NCBI GenBank assembly: GCA_013152325.1
Contig: JAADGN010000001.1
Location: 1 to 48,680 of the forward strand
DNA: 48,680 bases
Reading direction: 5' to 3'
Source of the DNA: Chloroflexota bacterium
GTDB taxonomy: Bacteria; Chloroflexota; Anaerolineae; Anaerolineales; Villigracilaceae
Positions 15,657 to 24,577 of the stretch are shown here, in pieces; positions within the stretch are counted from its first letter, which is position 1, and every line of letters begins with the position of its first letter. The notes under the pieces are model-generated. The model was not told where the DNA came from. It saw only the letters and a list, made by a program, of their open reading frames with translations, and did not search any database. The position numbers and the translations under genes are program-made.

Positions 15657-15675
15657 AAAGTTGTCAGACAACTTT
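15657..15675 (-). promoter_or_regulatory. GntR-type operator (site A) at the PLP-enzyme promoter
   Basis: AAAGTTGTCAGACAACTTT is a 19-bp palindrome with 9-bp arms, the most extended of four TTGTC-W-GACAA sites in the window. It lies between the -10 box (TATAAT, 15682-15677, minus strand) and the ribosome-binding site CAGGAG, covering the expected transcription start, a repressing position. Confidence 0.75.
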
Positions 15676-15676
15676 A

Positions 15677-15706
15677 ATTATATCTTAAAAACCACCAGCT
15701 TCTCAC
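15677..15706 (-). promoter_or_regulatory. Promoter of the PLP-enzyme gene
   Basis: Minus-strand -10 TATAAT (15682-15677) is a perfect match. GTGAGA at 15706-15701 with an 18-base spacer is a fair -35. Operator site A lies immediately downstream. Confidence 0.6.
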
Positions 15707-15748
15707 ATCCACTTCCGTTGCAAAAAGCCTCGTCTCAGTGATGAATAT

Positions 15749-15767
15749 CGTGCGTTAAAAATGCACG
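15749..15767 (-). terminator. Small hairpin after the aminotransferase-like gene
   Basis: A 5-bp stem CGTGC/GCACG with an A/T-rich loop lies directly at the 3' end of the gene ending at 15769. It is short and lacks a U tract, so it may be only a weak terminator or mRNA end. Confidence 0.3.
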
Positions 15768-15768
15768 C

Positions 15769-16956
15769 TCAAACCGTAGCCAGCGCTGCTTTCATCCTCT
15801 CCAACGCCTCGACCAGCGTTTCACGCGGGCAGCCGAAATTCAGGCGCACGAAACCATCCCCGCCGGGGCCGAAGGTCGCGCCGTCGTTCAGGGCCACTTT
15901 GGCCTCGTTCAGGAAAAACTCGTGCGGCGAACCTTCGATTTTCCCGCTCCCGATCAACTCGTTGCAATCCAGCCAGGCCAGGTAGGTCGCGTCCGGCACA
16001 GTCGTACGGATGCCGGGCAGATTGTCGCGCACATAGTCGGCCACAAAATCACGGTTGGCGGTCAGATAGCGATTCAGCGCGGCCAGCCAGTCATCACATT
16101 CGCCGGTCAATGCGGCCTGGGCCGAGATCAATCCCAGGCTGTTGACGTGCAGAGTCAGGCGCTTCACTTCTTTCACGAAACGCTCGCGCAGGTCGGCATC
16201 CTGAATAACGGCAAAGCCGCAAAACAATCCGGCCACGTTGAAGGTCTTGCTCGGCGCGACCAGCGTGATCGTCCGCGCCGCGATCTTCGGGGAGAGCGAC
16301 GCGATGGGAATGTGCTGCGTCTCTCCCAGCAGCAATTCACTGTGAATTTCGTCCGAACAGATGAGAATGTCCTCCCGGTCGCAAATTTCGGCCATGCGCG
16401 TCAGGTCGGCGCGGCTGTAGGCGATCCCGGTCGGATTGTGCGGGTTGCAAAGCAGGAACATACGCGTGCGCGCTCCGCCCGCGTGGACAGCTGATTCGAA
16501 GAGATCCCAGTCCACCTCGTAACGCAGTGTGCGCCCATGGGAGACGGGTTTCAGCGGGGCTGTCTGGCGCACCAGACCCACATTCTCGTGGACGCTCAGG
16601 AACGGGAAGTACACCGGCGTCTGCATCAGAATCCCATCCCCAGGAGCGGCAGCGATGCGCGCCGCGACGTTGAAGCCGGTTACCAGGCCGGGGACAGCGA
16701 CCACCTGCTCCGGCGCGACCTGCCAATCGTAGAGACGCGTCATGCGTTGGGCGACGACCTCGTACATTTTTGGCGAGGGCAGCTCATAGCCGAAAACGCC
16801 GTGTTCCACGGCTGCACGCAGCGCCTCGATAACGGGAGCCGGCGCGGGGAAGTCCATGTCCGCCACCCAAAGGGGCAGTACGTCTCCGGGGTAGAATCCC
16901 CATTTGATGCTGTTGCTGGCACGGCGGTCAGTCAGCCTGTCAAAATCATAAGACAT
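15769..16956 (-). CDS. MalY/PatB family PLP enzyme (C-S lyase / aminotransferase)
   Basis: A 395-residue fold-type-I PLP enzyme. Typical N-terminus DRLTDRRASNSIKWGFYPGDVLPLWVADMDFPAP (residues 5-38), substrate/PLP segment CNPHNPTG near residue 182, ICSDEIHSELLL with the conserved Asp, PLP Lys in VAPSKTFNVAGL near residue 245, and C-terminal FVRLNFGCPRETLVEAL with the carboxylate-binding Arg. This pattern is that of cystathionine beta-lyase PatB/MalY, releasing thiol, ammonia and pyruvate. GGAG lies nine bases before the ATG. No regulatory link to the purine genes is visible. Confidence 0.88.
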   Translation of the reverse strand: MSYDFDRLTDRRASNSIKWGFYPGDVLPLWVADMDFPAPAPVIEALRAAVEHGVFGYELPSPKMYEVVAQRMTRLYDWQVAPEQVVAVPGLVTGFNVAARIAAAPGDGILMQTPVYFPFLSVHENVGLVRQTAPLKPVSHGRTLRYEVDWDLFESAVHAGGARTRMFLLCNPHNPTGIAYSRADLTRMAEICDREDILICSDEIHSELLLGETQHIPIASLSPKIAARTITLVAPSKTFNVAGLFCGFAVIQDADLRERFVKEVKRLTLHVNSLGLISAQAALTGECDDWLAALNRYLTANRDFVADYVRDNLPGIRTTVPDATYLAWLDCNELIGSGKIEGSPHEFFLNEAKVALNDGATFGPGGDGFVRLNFGCPRETLVEALERMKAALATV

Positions 16957-17018
16957 TGTTCATCACTCCGTGTAAGTTCTAATGCTTGATCCCCCACCAT
17001 GCTTATATGGCAACATAC

Positions 17019-17966
17019 TTACGTTTTTCTCTCGTCTTCCGGCGCTTCGCGGACAACATAAAGCGGCCTGCCTTTGGCTTCGTCGTACAAGCGCCCGACA
17101 TACTCCCCCAAAATACCCAGCGAGATCAATTGCACGCCGCCGAGAAACAGAACTGCGATCAAGGTGGTGGCCTGTCCGGCAAACTGCTGCGATCCGGCCA
17201 CGCGCAGAACGATCACGACAGGGATGGCCACGATGGCTATCCCCGCCGAGGCAAAACCAAAAAAGGTGGCCACTTGCAGCGGGAAATATGAGAATCCCGT
17301 CACAGCGTTGAGGGCCAATTTGAGCATCTTCCTGAAGGGATATTTGGTCTCACCCGCAAAACGGGCTGCGCGCCTATATTCCACGCCAATCTGGCGAAAT
17401 CCCACCCAGGCCGACATGCCGCGCAGAAAACGATGGCGCTCACGCATATTGTTCATCACATCCACAACTTTGCGGTCGAGCAGACGGAAGTCGCCGGTAT
17501 CGAGCGGAATCTTCACGTCCGTGATGCGGTAAATCATGCGGTAGAAAAGCGTAGCGGTGCTCTTCTTGAACCAGGTCTCGCCTTCACGTTCGGCGCGCAC
17601 CGCGTAGACCACTTCGTACCCCTCGCGCCATTTAGCGACCAGGTCGAGGATGGTCTCGGGTGGGTCTTGCAGGTCCGCGTCGATGATGACCATCGCCTGC
17701 CCGCGACTGTAGTCCAGCCCGGCGGTGACGGCGATCTGGTGGCCGAAATTGCGCGCAAATATCACCGGGCGGACGCGCTTGTCGTCCGCGGCCAGCTCGC
17801 GGATTCGTTCGGTCGAACCGTCGGTCGAACCGTCGTCCACGAGGACCAGTTCCCAGGGTTCGCCGGTCGAGTCCATCACGTCCCTGACGCGGCGGTAGAA
17901 TTCGGGGATATTGTCAATTTCGTTGTATATGGGGGCAACGACAGAGAAAGTAACAGTTTTATCCAT
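17019..17966 (-). CDS. GT2 family glycosyltransferase (GtrB/DPM-like)
   Basis: A 315-residue enzyme expected to transfer a sugar from a nucleotide donor to polyprenyl phosphate. The GT2 catalytic domain has [18 protein letters not shown] near residue 6, [11 protein letters not shown] near residue 41, [12 protein letters not shown] (DxD-type site) near residue 88, and [14 protein letters not shown]. Two C-terminal membrane helices (about 225-250 and 262-285) and [18 protein letters not shown] are diagnostic of the GtrB/YkcC subgroup. The start was moved to the internal ATG that begins the conserved strand; the eight upstream codons lack support. Confidence 0.9.
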   Translation of the reverse strand: MDKTVTFSVVAPIYNEIDNIPEFYRRVRDVMDSTGEPWELVLVDDGSTDGSTERIRELAADDKRVRPVIFARNFGHQIAVTAGLDYSRGQAMVIIDADLQDPPETILDLVAKWREGYEVVYAVRAEREGETWFKKSTATLFYRMIYRITDVKIPLDTGDFRLLDRKVVDVMNNMRERHRFLRGMSAWVGFRQIGVEYRRAARFAGETKYPFRKMLKLALNAVTGFSYFPLQVATFFGFASAGIAIVAIPVVIVLRVAGSQQFAGQATTLIAVLFLGGVQLISLGILGEYVGRLYDEAKGRPLYVVREAPEDERKT

Positions 17967-18028
17967 TCTTTTCCAATTCAGCACCAGCAAGTCCCGCCGA
18001 CGGACAAATCCAACGGCCGGTTTTAGAA

Positions 18029-18046
18029 AGCCGTCTGAATACGGCT
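18029..18046 (-). terminator. Weak hairpin downstream of the AI-2E family gene
   Basis: AGCCGT-CTGAAT-ACGGCT forms a 6-bp stem; the minus strand continues TTCTAAAACC, so the U tract is poor. It is the only candidate terminator in this gap. Confidence 0.35.
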
Positions 18047-18058
18047 GAAAACAGGCTT

Positions 18059-19189
18059 TCAGTCCGCCACAGATTCCCCTTCCGGTTCCAGTTCGACTGG
18101 CAGGGGCCCGGAGGGCATTTCATCCTCCGGAAACGGCGGCAGGCCCAACACCCGGCGGCGCAGGTACCTGCCGACCACCATCAAAGAGGCCAGCAGCGGT
18201 ACAACGATCAGCACGCCAAGTACCCCCTGAATGATCAGGGCAGCGATGATGGCGACAAAAACCACCCCGTCGTGCAGCTTTAGACTGCGCCCAACCACAC
18301 GCGGCAGCAACCAGATATTCTTGGCGTAATTCAGGACACTGTAAACCCCCAGGACCAACACGGAAAACCACAGATTCGAAATCGGCAGGAAAGTCGACCC
18401 TTCCACCAAAGCGACGGCCACAGCAAGCGTCACTGCCACAAACGGGCCAAGCTCAGGAATGATATTCAGCACTCCTGCCAACGCCCCCAGGACAAGCGCG
18501 CCCGGCAAACCAATCGCCAGCCAGGCGATGGTGTAGATAACGACCAAAAGGGCCATGAGCGCTATCTGACCGCGCATGTAGGCGCTCCAAATTTCTGTGA
18601 TCTCGTCGTATAACCGGCGAACGTCCGGCTGATATTGTGCAGGAGGCAGGCGGAAGAACCACTCTCGCAACCGGTCCCAATCGATCAGCAGGTAGTAGAT
18701 CGTGATAATGATGACCAGCAACCAGGCTACATTCCGGGAAGTACTTTCGATCAACTTCAACGTACTTTCCGGCACCAAATTAATCAGCGTCGAAAGCGGC
18801 TCGGTAATGTCAGGGACGAGTGTCGTCAGGCTCAATGTGAACCCGCCAATAACCAAAGGCTGGGAGAACAAATTCTGGACGTAGACCGGCAGCCCCGTCA
18901 AATCGCTCAACAATTCCTGCAGCTCCCCCACCAAAATCGGCACGACCGTGGCCGGGATAGCCAAGACGATTGCCAAAGTAATGAAATACACCAGATTGAC
19001 TGCCAGCCGATGCGACATGCGCGCTGAAGACTTCAAAAAGTCCACCACGGGGTTGAGCACATACGCAACCAGCCCCGCGATAATCAGCGGCTGGAACACC
19101 GGGCGGACATACCAGGCCGTAAAAGCCAGCCCAACGACGATTATCGTCAGCGTAAAATACCGCGCTCTGGGGCTCCAGTTTGCACTCAT
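18059..19189 (-). CDS. AI-2E (PerM/TqsA) family membrane transporter
   Basis: A 376-residue protein with about seven to eight membrane helices. The N-terminal helix pair is followed by VLNPVVDFL, the family mark near residue 45. A periplasmic segment of about 110 residues comes next, then [27 protein letters not shown] and the conserved [15 protein letters not shown] near residue 240. The C-terminal pair carries [24 protein letters not shown]. The cytoplasmic tail is acidic and Pro-rich. Members export autoinducer-2 or cations; the substrate here is unknown. Its ATG overlaps the threonine synthase stop (ATGA), so it is coupled to that gene. Confidence 0.88.
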   Translation of the reverse strand: MSANWSPRARYFTLTIIVVGLAFTAWYVRPVFQPLIIAGLVAYVLNPVVDFLKSSARMSHRLAVNLVYFITLAIVLAIPATVVPILVGELQELLSDLTGLPVYVQNLFSQPLVIGGFTLSLTTLVPDITEPLSTLINLVPESTLKLIESTSRNVAWLLVIIITIYYLLIDWDRLREWFFRLPPAQYQPDVRRLYDEITEIWSAYMRGQIALMALLVVIYTIAWLAIGLPGALVLGALAGVLNIIPELGPFVAVTLAVAVALVEGSTFLPISNLWFSVLVLGVYSVLNYAKNIWLLPRVVGRSLKLHDGVVFVAIIAALIIQGVLGVLIVVPLLASLMVVGRYLRRRVLGLPPFPEDEMPSGPLPVELEPEGESVAD

Positions 19190-20427
19190 AGAAGGTCCTT
19201 CACAGCTTGCAGCGTCGGCTCAATGATCGGCGCTGCGGCCACAGCCTGCATAGCTGCCTTGACATCTTTCAAGCCGCTGCCAGTATTCACCACCAGGACG
19301 GGATCCTCGGGCCGCACCAGGCCCTGGGCTGCCGCGCTGACCAATCCGGCATATGCTGTGGCCCCGGCCGGTTCCGCGAAAACGCCCACCCGGCCCAGGT
19401 CTGCGATCGCGGACAGGATATCCTCGTCGCGGACAGTGATGTACGTGCCGCCCGTCTCGCGTGCGGCGCGCACTGCACGAACGCCATCGCGCGGCAGATC
19501 CACCGAGATGCTGTCGGCCAGCGTCTGCGCCGAGACCGGCTCGATCTGTTCCGTGCCCGCATTGAAGGCATTGGCTATCGCCGCCGACCCTTCGGCCTGC
19601 ACGCCGATAATACGCGGCATTTTTTCAATCCAGCCCAATGCGAGCAAATCCTTGAAGCCCTTATGGATGCCGGAGATAATGTTGCCATCGCCCACCGAGA
19701 CAAAAATCGTCAGCGGAGTCGATGTCTCGCCCAAAGTCTCCAGCGACCATTCCCAGATCTCGAAGGCGGCGGTCTTCTTGCCCTCGGCGGTAAACGGATT
19801 GTAGCCCGTATTGCGGCAATACCAGCCGAATTCCTGCGAGGCTTTGACCGACAGGTCGAAAGCATCGTCGTAGGTGCCATCCACCAGCATGACGCGCGCG
19901 CCAAAGATCAGCAACTGGGCAATCTTGGCAGGCGGGGCAGACTTGGGTGCAAAGATGACCGCTTTTTGCCCGATGGCTGCCGCCATCCCGGCCAGCGCCG
20001 CGCCGGCGTTCCCGGTCGAAGCGGTGACCACGATCTCCGCGCCGATCTCGCGGGCGCGCGCCACCACGACCGCGCTGGCGCGGTCTTTGAAGGAGGCCGT
20101 CGGATTGCGGCTCTCGTCTTTGAGCCACACATCGCGCAAGCCGAGTTTCTCCGCCAAGCGGGGCAGCGCAAAGACCGGCGTCCACCCAGCCGCGTGCAGC
20201 GGGGTTGCCTCGCCGCCAGGGTCAGAGACCGGCAGCATGGGCAAATAGCGCCAGAGTGAGGCTTCCGTCCGGCAGGTAATATCTTCGGGATGGTACTTGT
20301 GCCGAATGGCTTCGTAGTCCAAAATAATATCCAGGTTGCCGCCATCCGTCGGGCAGGTATAGGTCACCTGGTCGGGACGATATTTCTGTCCACACAGGGA
20401 ACATCGGTAGCCAACAAATTTATCCAT
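19186..20427 (-). CDS. thrC: Threonine synthase (zinc-ribbon type)
   Basis: A 413-residue fold-type-II PLP enzyme converting O-phosphohomoserine to threonine. An N-terminal ribbon (YRCSLCGQKYRPDQVTYTCPTDGG, residues 8-31) has three Cys and an Asp at the fourth position, as in archaeal-type enzymes. The PLP Lys lies in WLKDESRNPTASFKDRAS near residue 112, the substrate loop is TASTGNAGAALAG near residue 133, and the phosphate loop FVSVGDGNIISG near residue 246. Length is normal. It is coupled to the AI-2E family gene. Some homologues of this fold deaminate other amino acids, so a relaxed specificity is possible, but the ribbon and SFKDR favour ThrC. Confidence 0.85.
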   Translation of the reverse strand: MDKFVGYRCSLCGQKYRPDQVTYTCPTDGGNLDIILDYEAIRHKYHPEDITCRTEASLWRYLPMLPVSDPGGEATPLHAAGWTPVFALPRLAEKLGLRDVWLKDESRNPTASFKDRASAVVVARAREIGAEIVVTASTGNAGAALAGMAAAIGQKAVIFAPKSAPPAKIAQLLIFGARVMLVDGTYDDAFDLSVKASQEFGWYCRNTGYNPFTAEGKKTAAFEIWEWSLETLGETSTPLTIFVSVGDGNIISGIHKGFKDLLALGWIEKMPRIIGVQAEGSAAIANAFNAGTEQIEPVSAQTLADSISVDLPRDGVRAVRAARETGGTYITVRDEDILSAIADLGRVGVFAEPAGATAYAGLVSAAAQGLVRPEDPVLVVNTGSGLKDVKAAMQAVAAAPIIEPTLQAVKDLL

Positions 20428-20721
20428 AGTTTTTTGCCTTCGAATTGCTGCACCCCCAGAGGTGGTGAAGCAACGACGTTGTAAAGATATTTTCGACCAA
20501 CTGCATATCGAATTGACCTATTTTACTGTACTTTCGTCAAAGCTGCATTCGCGGCAATCCTGCGCTTAAAGACAGCACTTTTCGCGAATGGTCCTCCCCC
20601 CTGTATGCGGGCAGCCAACCCGCGCACCGCAGTATACGGGGGCACGAGAAAAAAGGCGGAACTACCGCTATTTTATCATTTGCGCACGGTCAAACCATCG
20701 AGACGACCATACAAATTCGAG
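20428..20721. other. Intergenic region with GC-rich imperfect hairpin
   Basis: No convincing gene here. A long imperfect hairpin spans about 20595-20642 (CCCCC...GTAT...GCGGG/CCCGC...GTATAC...GGGGG), sitting beyond the end of the Mo-hydroxylase gene. Closer to that gene, 20649-20670 read on the minus strand gives GCGG-loop-CCGCC followed by TTTTTT, a plausible terminator of the hydroxylase operon. Confidence 0.5.
20649..20670 (-). terminator. Probable terminator of the Mo-hydroxylase operon
   Basis: On the minus strand AGCGG-TAGTT-CCGCC is followed by six T. The stem is only four to five pairs, so confidence is limited, but the U tract is good and the position, about 50 bases after the stop, fits. 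Confidence 0.45.
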
Positions 20722-23556
20722 TTACGCTTTGATGGCCTGCAAAATCTTCTCTTGGTCTACGGGCAGGCTGTCAACGCGCACGCCTACGGCGTTGTAAATC
20801 GCATTGGTAATCGCGGGAGTAGTTGGAATGCTGACGATCTCGCCAATCCCTTTTGCCCCATACGGCCCCTCGGAGGTGGGATGCTCGACCACGATCGGGA
20901 TGATCTCAGGGGTCTGCACAATGGACGGGATGCGGTAACGCGCCAGCCGGTCGGTGACGACGTAGCCATCTTCGACGATGAACTGCTCGGTCAGGGCGTT
21001 GCCCAGCCCCATCATCACGCCGCCCTCGATCTGGCCTTTCAGCCCCAGCGGGTTGACGGCCTGTCCGACATCGTTGGCCGCGACGATGCGCAGCACACGC
21101 ACTTCACCCGTCAGCGTGTTCACTTCCACCTCGGCGGCCTGGGCCGCGAAAGCAAAGGCAAAGTGCATATCGCCGCCCTGCCCCAACGGTTTGGTGGCCG
21201 GCGCCCGATATTCATAGACGGCATACGACTGGCGTCCTTCGGAATGCATGGCGGCATAGACCTCCGCCAGCGGGAGCGAACGGCCGCCAACGCGCACCGT
21301 CCCGTCGGCAAAGATGATCTGCTCCGGCGGTTGGTCGTATTTCTCGGCCAGCGTGGAGGCGATGGCCTGTCGCAGGGACTGCGCGGCCAGACGCGCCGCG
21401 TTGCCCGTGACGTAGGTCTGGCGGGAGGCGGTCGTCGGGCCGCCGTCGGGCGTCAGGTCGGTGTCCATGACGAGCACATTGACCTGAGACAACGGCGCGC
21501 CGAGTTCCTCGGCCACGATCATTTGCAAGACCGTCACCAACCCCTGCCCCAATTCTGCGGAGGAGGTGCGCACTTCCAGTTTGCCGTCCGGGAACAAATG
21601 CACTTCTGCGCCGGCTTTATCGTCCGCGCCGCCGCCCAGGCCGGTATTCTTGAAGGCCGCCGAAAAACCCCAGGCGCGCCGCTTGTGGGGCGCACCCGGC
21701 ACAGGTCGGGGGGCAAAAATCGATTGAACGGAATCCGGCCCACCCTGAGGCCGATGCGAGGCCTCGTCCTGCTTTATCAGGCGGCGCACCTCGGCTTCCA
21801 CCTTGTCGATGCATTCGAGCAAGCCCACGCTTTCACGCAGTTCCTGCCCGGTGCTGGTCGTACTGCCTATGCGCAGAGCATTCTTGCGGCGCAATGCCAC
21901 CGGGTCCATATCCAGCGTCTCGGCCAGCATGTCCATCATGCTCTCGACGGCAAAAGCCGACTGGGTGACGCCGAAGCCGCGGAACGCGCCCGCGGGCGGG
22001 TTGTTGGTGTACATGGCGTAGCAATCGGAGCGCGCGTCGGGAATTTCGTAAGGGCCAACGGAGTGCGTCGTGGCGCGCCCCATTACCTTCTCGCCCAGGG
22101 ATGCGTACGCGCCGCTGTCGCCATAGAGTTCGGTTTCAACCGCGGTCAGGCGGCCGTCCTTGGTTGCGCCCAACTTGACGCGGATCCGGGTGGCGTGCCG
22201 TTTGGGGTGCACGATCAGGCTTTCGTGCCGGTCGAAGAGCAATTTGACCGGACGCCCAGTAGCGTTTGCCAGCAACGCGGCGTGAATTTGCCCGGCAATA
22301 TCCTCTTTGCCGCCAAAGCCGCCGCCCATCAACTGCCCGACGATGTGCACCCGCTCGTGCGGCCAGCCCAGGGCGTCAGCTACCTGTTGCCGGTCTGAAT
22401 AGGGAATTTGCGAACCGACGTAGACTTCCATGCGCCCGTCCTCGGTGGGGACGGCCACGCTGCACTCCGGTTCAAGAAACGCGTGGTCGGTGGTCGGCGT
22501 GTGAAAGGTGTGCTCCAGGATCACGTCAGCGGCGGCGAAGCCCGCCTCCAGGTCGCCTTTGCGCACCTTGATGTGCTTGAGCAGATTGCCGCTCTCGTGC
22601 AACACGGGCGCGTCCGGCCGGCGAGCCTGCACCGGATTGCTGACAACAGGCAGTTCTTCGAATTCAGCCGTCATCAAATCCAGCGCAGCGGCGGCAGCGG
22701 CTTCACTCTCTGCGGCCACGATGGCCAGCGCATCGCCAACGTAGCGCACCCGTTCGCCGACGCCAACCATGATCGGCCAGTCGGGGACGATCAGTCCGTG
22801 GTTGTGTACGCCCGGCAGATCCTCCGCCGTCAACACAGCGACGACGCCGGGCAGGGCACGCGCCTGCTCCACGTCCAGTTTTCGCAAAATCGCATGGGGG
22901 ACGCCAGCGCGTTTGACGCGGGCATGGAGCATACCCTCGAAGACCAGATCGTCGGTGAAGATGGCCTCGCCGGTCACCTTCTGGATGGCGTCCGGGCGGA
23001 TGTGGCTGTGGCCGATGACGCGATGTCCGTCCCCGGACTCTTTCACGTCCGGAGGAGGAAGCGGCTCGCCCGTTCTCAACGTATGCGCCGCGGCCTGGAT
23101 CGCGCTCTCGATGGACGGATAGCCCGCACAGCGGCAGAGCGTATCCTTGAGCGCGCGGCGAATCTCGTCCGAAGATGGTTCCGGATTGCGCTGCAAAAGG
23201 GCGTGGGAGGTCATAATCTGCCCGGGGATGCAGAAACCACACTGGACCGCGCCGTGCTCAACAAAGGCTTCCTGCAAAGGGTGCAATTTGACCCCTTCAT
23301 CGCCCCGCTCGGCCAGGCCCTCGATGGTCAGCACGGTTTTGCCGTCCGCGCGTTGGGCCGGATAGGTACAAGAAAGCACCGGCTCGCCGTCCACGACGAC
23401 CGTACACGCGCCGCACTCGGCCTCGTTGCAGCCAATTTTGGTGCCGGTCAGACGCAGGCGTTTGCGCAGCAAATCGGCCAGCGTTTCGCCGGGAACGGCG
23501 GGCAGTTGATAAAGCTGCCCGTTAACTGTGAGAGAAATTTGGGGTTGACGCTCCAT
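20722..23556 (-). CDS. Xanthine dehydrogenase-family molybdenum hydroxylase, fused 2Fe-2S and Mo domains (XdhD-like)
   Basis: A 944-residue fusion. The N-terminal 160 residues hold two [2Fe-2S] domains (CNEAECGACTV and VLSC, then CGFCIPG and CRCAGY). The molybdopterin domain follows, with GGGFGGKED, NPPAGAFRGFGVTQSAFAVE (Arg expected to contact purines), and catalytic Glu in GAKGIGEIVSIP near the C-terminus. This fused order, with a separate FAD subunit upstream, is that of E. coli XdhD/YgfM in the anaerobic urate cluster. It would interconvert hypoxanthine, xanthine and urate, or act reductively. AGAGG precedes the ATG. No XdhC-type maturation factor is present. Exact substrate and direction are inferred. 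Confidence 0.88.
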   Translation of the reverse strand: MERQPQISLTVNGQLYQLPAVPGETLADLLRKRLRLTGTKIGCNEAECGACTVVVDGEPVLSCTYPAQRADGKTVLTIEGLAERGDEGVKLHPLQEAFVEHGAVQCGFCIPGQIMTSHALLQRNPEPSSDEIRRALKDTLCRCAGYPSIESAIQAAAHTLRTGEPLPPPDVKESGDGHRVIGHSHIRPDAIQKVTGEAIFTDDLVFEGMLHARVKRAGVPHAILRKLDVEQARALPGVVAVLTAEDLPGVHNHGLIVPDWPIMVGVGERVRYVGDALAIVAAESEAAAAAALDLMTAEFEELPVVSNPVQARRPDAPVLHESGNLLKHIKVRKGDLEAGFAAADVILEHTFHTPTTDHAFLEPECSVAVPTEDGRMEVYVGSQIPYSDRQQVADALGWPHERVHIVGQLMGGGFGGKEDIAGQIHAALLANATGRPVKLLFDRHESLIVHPKRHATRIRVKLGATKDGRLTAVETELYGDSGAYASLGEKVMGRATTHSVGPYEIPDARSDCYAMYTNNPPAGAFRGFGVTQSAFAVESMMDMLAETLDMDPVALRRKNALRIGSTTSTGQELRESVGLLECIDKVEAEVRRLIKQDEASHRPQGGPDSVQSIFAPRPVPGAPHKRRAWGFSAAFKNTGLGGGADDKAGAEVHLFPDGKLEVRTSSAELGQGLVTVLQMIVAEELGAPLSQVNVLVMDTDLTPDGGPTTASRQTYVTGNAARLAAQSLRQAIASTLAEKYDQPPEQIIFADGTVRVGGRSLPLAEVYAAMHSEGRQSYAVYEYRAPATKPLGQGGDMHFAFAFAAQAAEVEVNTLTGEVRVLRIVAANDVGQAVNPLGLKGQIEGGVMMGLGNALTEQFIVEDGYVVTDRLARYRIPSIVQTPEIIPIVVEHPTSEGPYGAKGIGEIVSIPTTPAITNAIYNAVGVRVDSLPVDQEKILQAIKA

Positions 23557-23609
23557 GGTACCTCTATAAAAGGCTTCTTCGTGTCGGCACGCCGCAAGCA
23601 TGCCCTCGT

Positions 23610-24479
23610 TCATTCCGCCCGCTGCCAGGCGGTTTGCAAAACATCCTGCAGCAGCACGCCGGCCAGATGACGGCGGTAGTCTGCGGTGGCGCGATAAGCG
23701 CTGGTGCGGAAGCGCGCTTCGCCCAGCAGGGCATCCAGCGCTTGCGCCAGGACCGCACCTGTCAACGGCTGGCCGCGCAGCACATCTTCCGCGGCGAGAG
23801 CCCGGCGCGGCGTGGGACCAAACGGGCCGACCGCGATGCGCACATCGGCGATCCGGTCGTCGTCGCGCGCCAACCAAAGCGCCAGATTGAGGATCGGCAA
23901 GGCGACGCCCTGCGTGCGCATGATGCGTTCGAAGGCCGAGGCCTGGTGCGGCGCACGCAGCGGCAGGCAAAAGCCGACCAGCAATTCGTCCGGCTGAAGC
24001 GCCGATTTGCCGGGGCCCAGGAACAGGTCCAGGAGCGGCACGCGGCGCTCTCCGTCCGGGTTGGCGACGACAGCCCGGGCGTCCAACGCGACGAGGGCGA
24101 TCATCCCGTCGGCGGCGGGCAGCGCATGGGCCACATTACCGCCCAGCGTCGCCACGTTGCGCACCTGCGGGCCGCCAATCAAGCTGCCGGCCTCGACCAG
24201 CGCCTGAGCATGTTCCTGCACCAGCGGCGAGGCAACCACCCGGTTGATGGGTACGGCCGCGCCCACGTACAGCTCATCCCCGCGAATTTCCAACGCCTTC
24301 ATTTCCGAGACATCGGTCACGTCCACCAGCGTATGGACAGGCGCACGATGTCCCTGCTGCAAATCCAGCATGAGATCCGTCCCGCCCGCGATGATGGAAA
24401 CAGGGGGCGGCGCAGAGGTCAGGGCATGCAGCGCATCAGAGACATTTTTTGGGCAAAGATATTGCTTCCAAAGATTCAT
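23610..24479 (-). CDS. FAD-binding subunit of xanthine dehydrogenase-family enzyme (YgfM/CoxM type)
   Basis: A 289-residue flavin subunit that passes electrons between the iron-sulfur clusters of its partner and an external carrier. It has SIIAGGTDLMLDLQQG near residue 30 (FAD pyrophosphate loop) and SLIGGPQVRNVATLGGNVAHALPAADG near residue 100 (second FAD motif), then the C-terminal CO-dehydrogenase-flavoprotein-like domain ending TADYRRHLAGVLL. The ATG follows AGGTGA by eight bases; a GTG four codons earlier is less likely. The gene is 53 bases upstream of the fused Mo subunit and downstream of the BMP transporter genes, so the genes probably form one purine uptake/oxidation operon. Confidence 0.88.
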   Translation of the reverse strand: MNLWKQYLCPKNVSDALHALTSAPPPVSIIAGGTDLMLDLQQGHRAPVHTLVDVTDVSEMKALEIRGDELYVGAAVPINRVVASPLVQEHAQALVEAGSLIGGPQVRNVATLGGNVAHALPAADGMIALVALDARAVVANPDGERRVPLLDLFLGPGKSALQPDELLVGFCLPLRAPHQASAFERIMRTQGVALPILNLALWLARDDDRIADVRIAVGPFGPTPRRALAAEDVLRGQPLTGAVLAQALDALLGEARFRTSAYRATADYRRHLAGVLLQDVLQTAWQRAE

Positions 24480-24521
24480 GAGATATTTCACCTACCGACA
24501 CGCCAACAATCGTATTTTATA

Positions 24522-24551
24522 AAATCTCACGGAGAAAAATCCGTGAGATTT
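24522..24551 (-). terminator. Intercistronic hairpin between transporter and hydroxylase genes
   Basis: A perfect 12-bp stem AAATCTCACGGA/TCCGTGAGATTT with a 6-base loop between the second permease and the FAD subunit. Its 3' side on the minus strand is A/T-rich (TATAAAATA) rather than a clean U tract, so partial termination or an mRNA-processing role is as likely as full termination. Confidence 0.6.
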
Positions 24552-24577
24552 ACGCACAACTTCAACTGGGCAAAAAA

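Noticed and set aside
19186-20427. Threonine synthase as the diaminopropionate lyase of the pathway
   Set aside because: The zinc ribbon and SFKDR motif are those of ThrC, and its upstream region has no shared operator.
20428-20590. T-box or threonine attenuator upstream of thrC
   Set aside because: No T-box sequence, specifier loop or threonine-rich leader peptide was seen.
20605-22398. Long plus-strand frame (597 codons) opposite the Mo hydroxylase
   Set aside because: Antisense to conserved molybdopterin motifs; its sequence is repetitive His/Gln/Arg with no domain.
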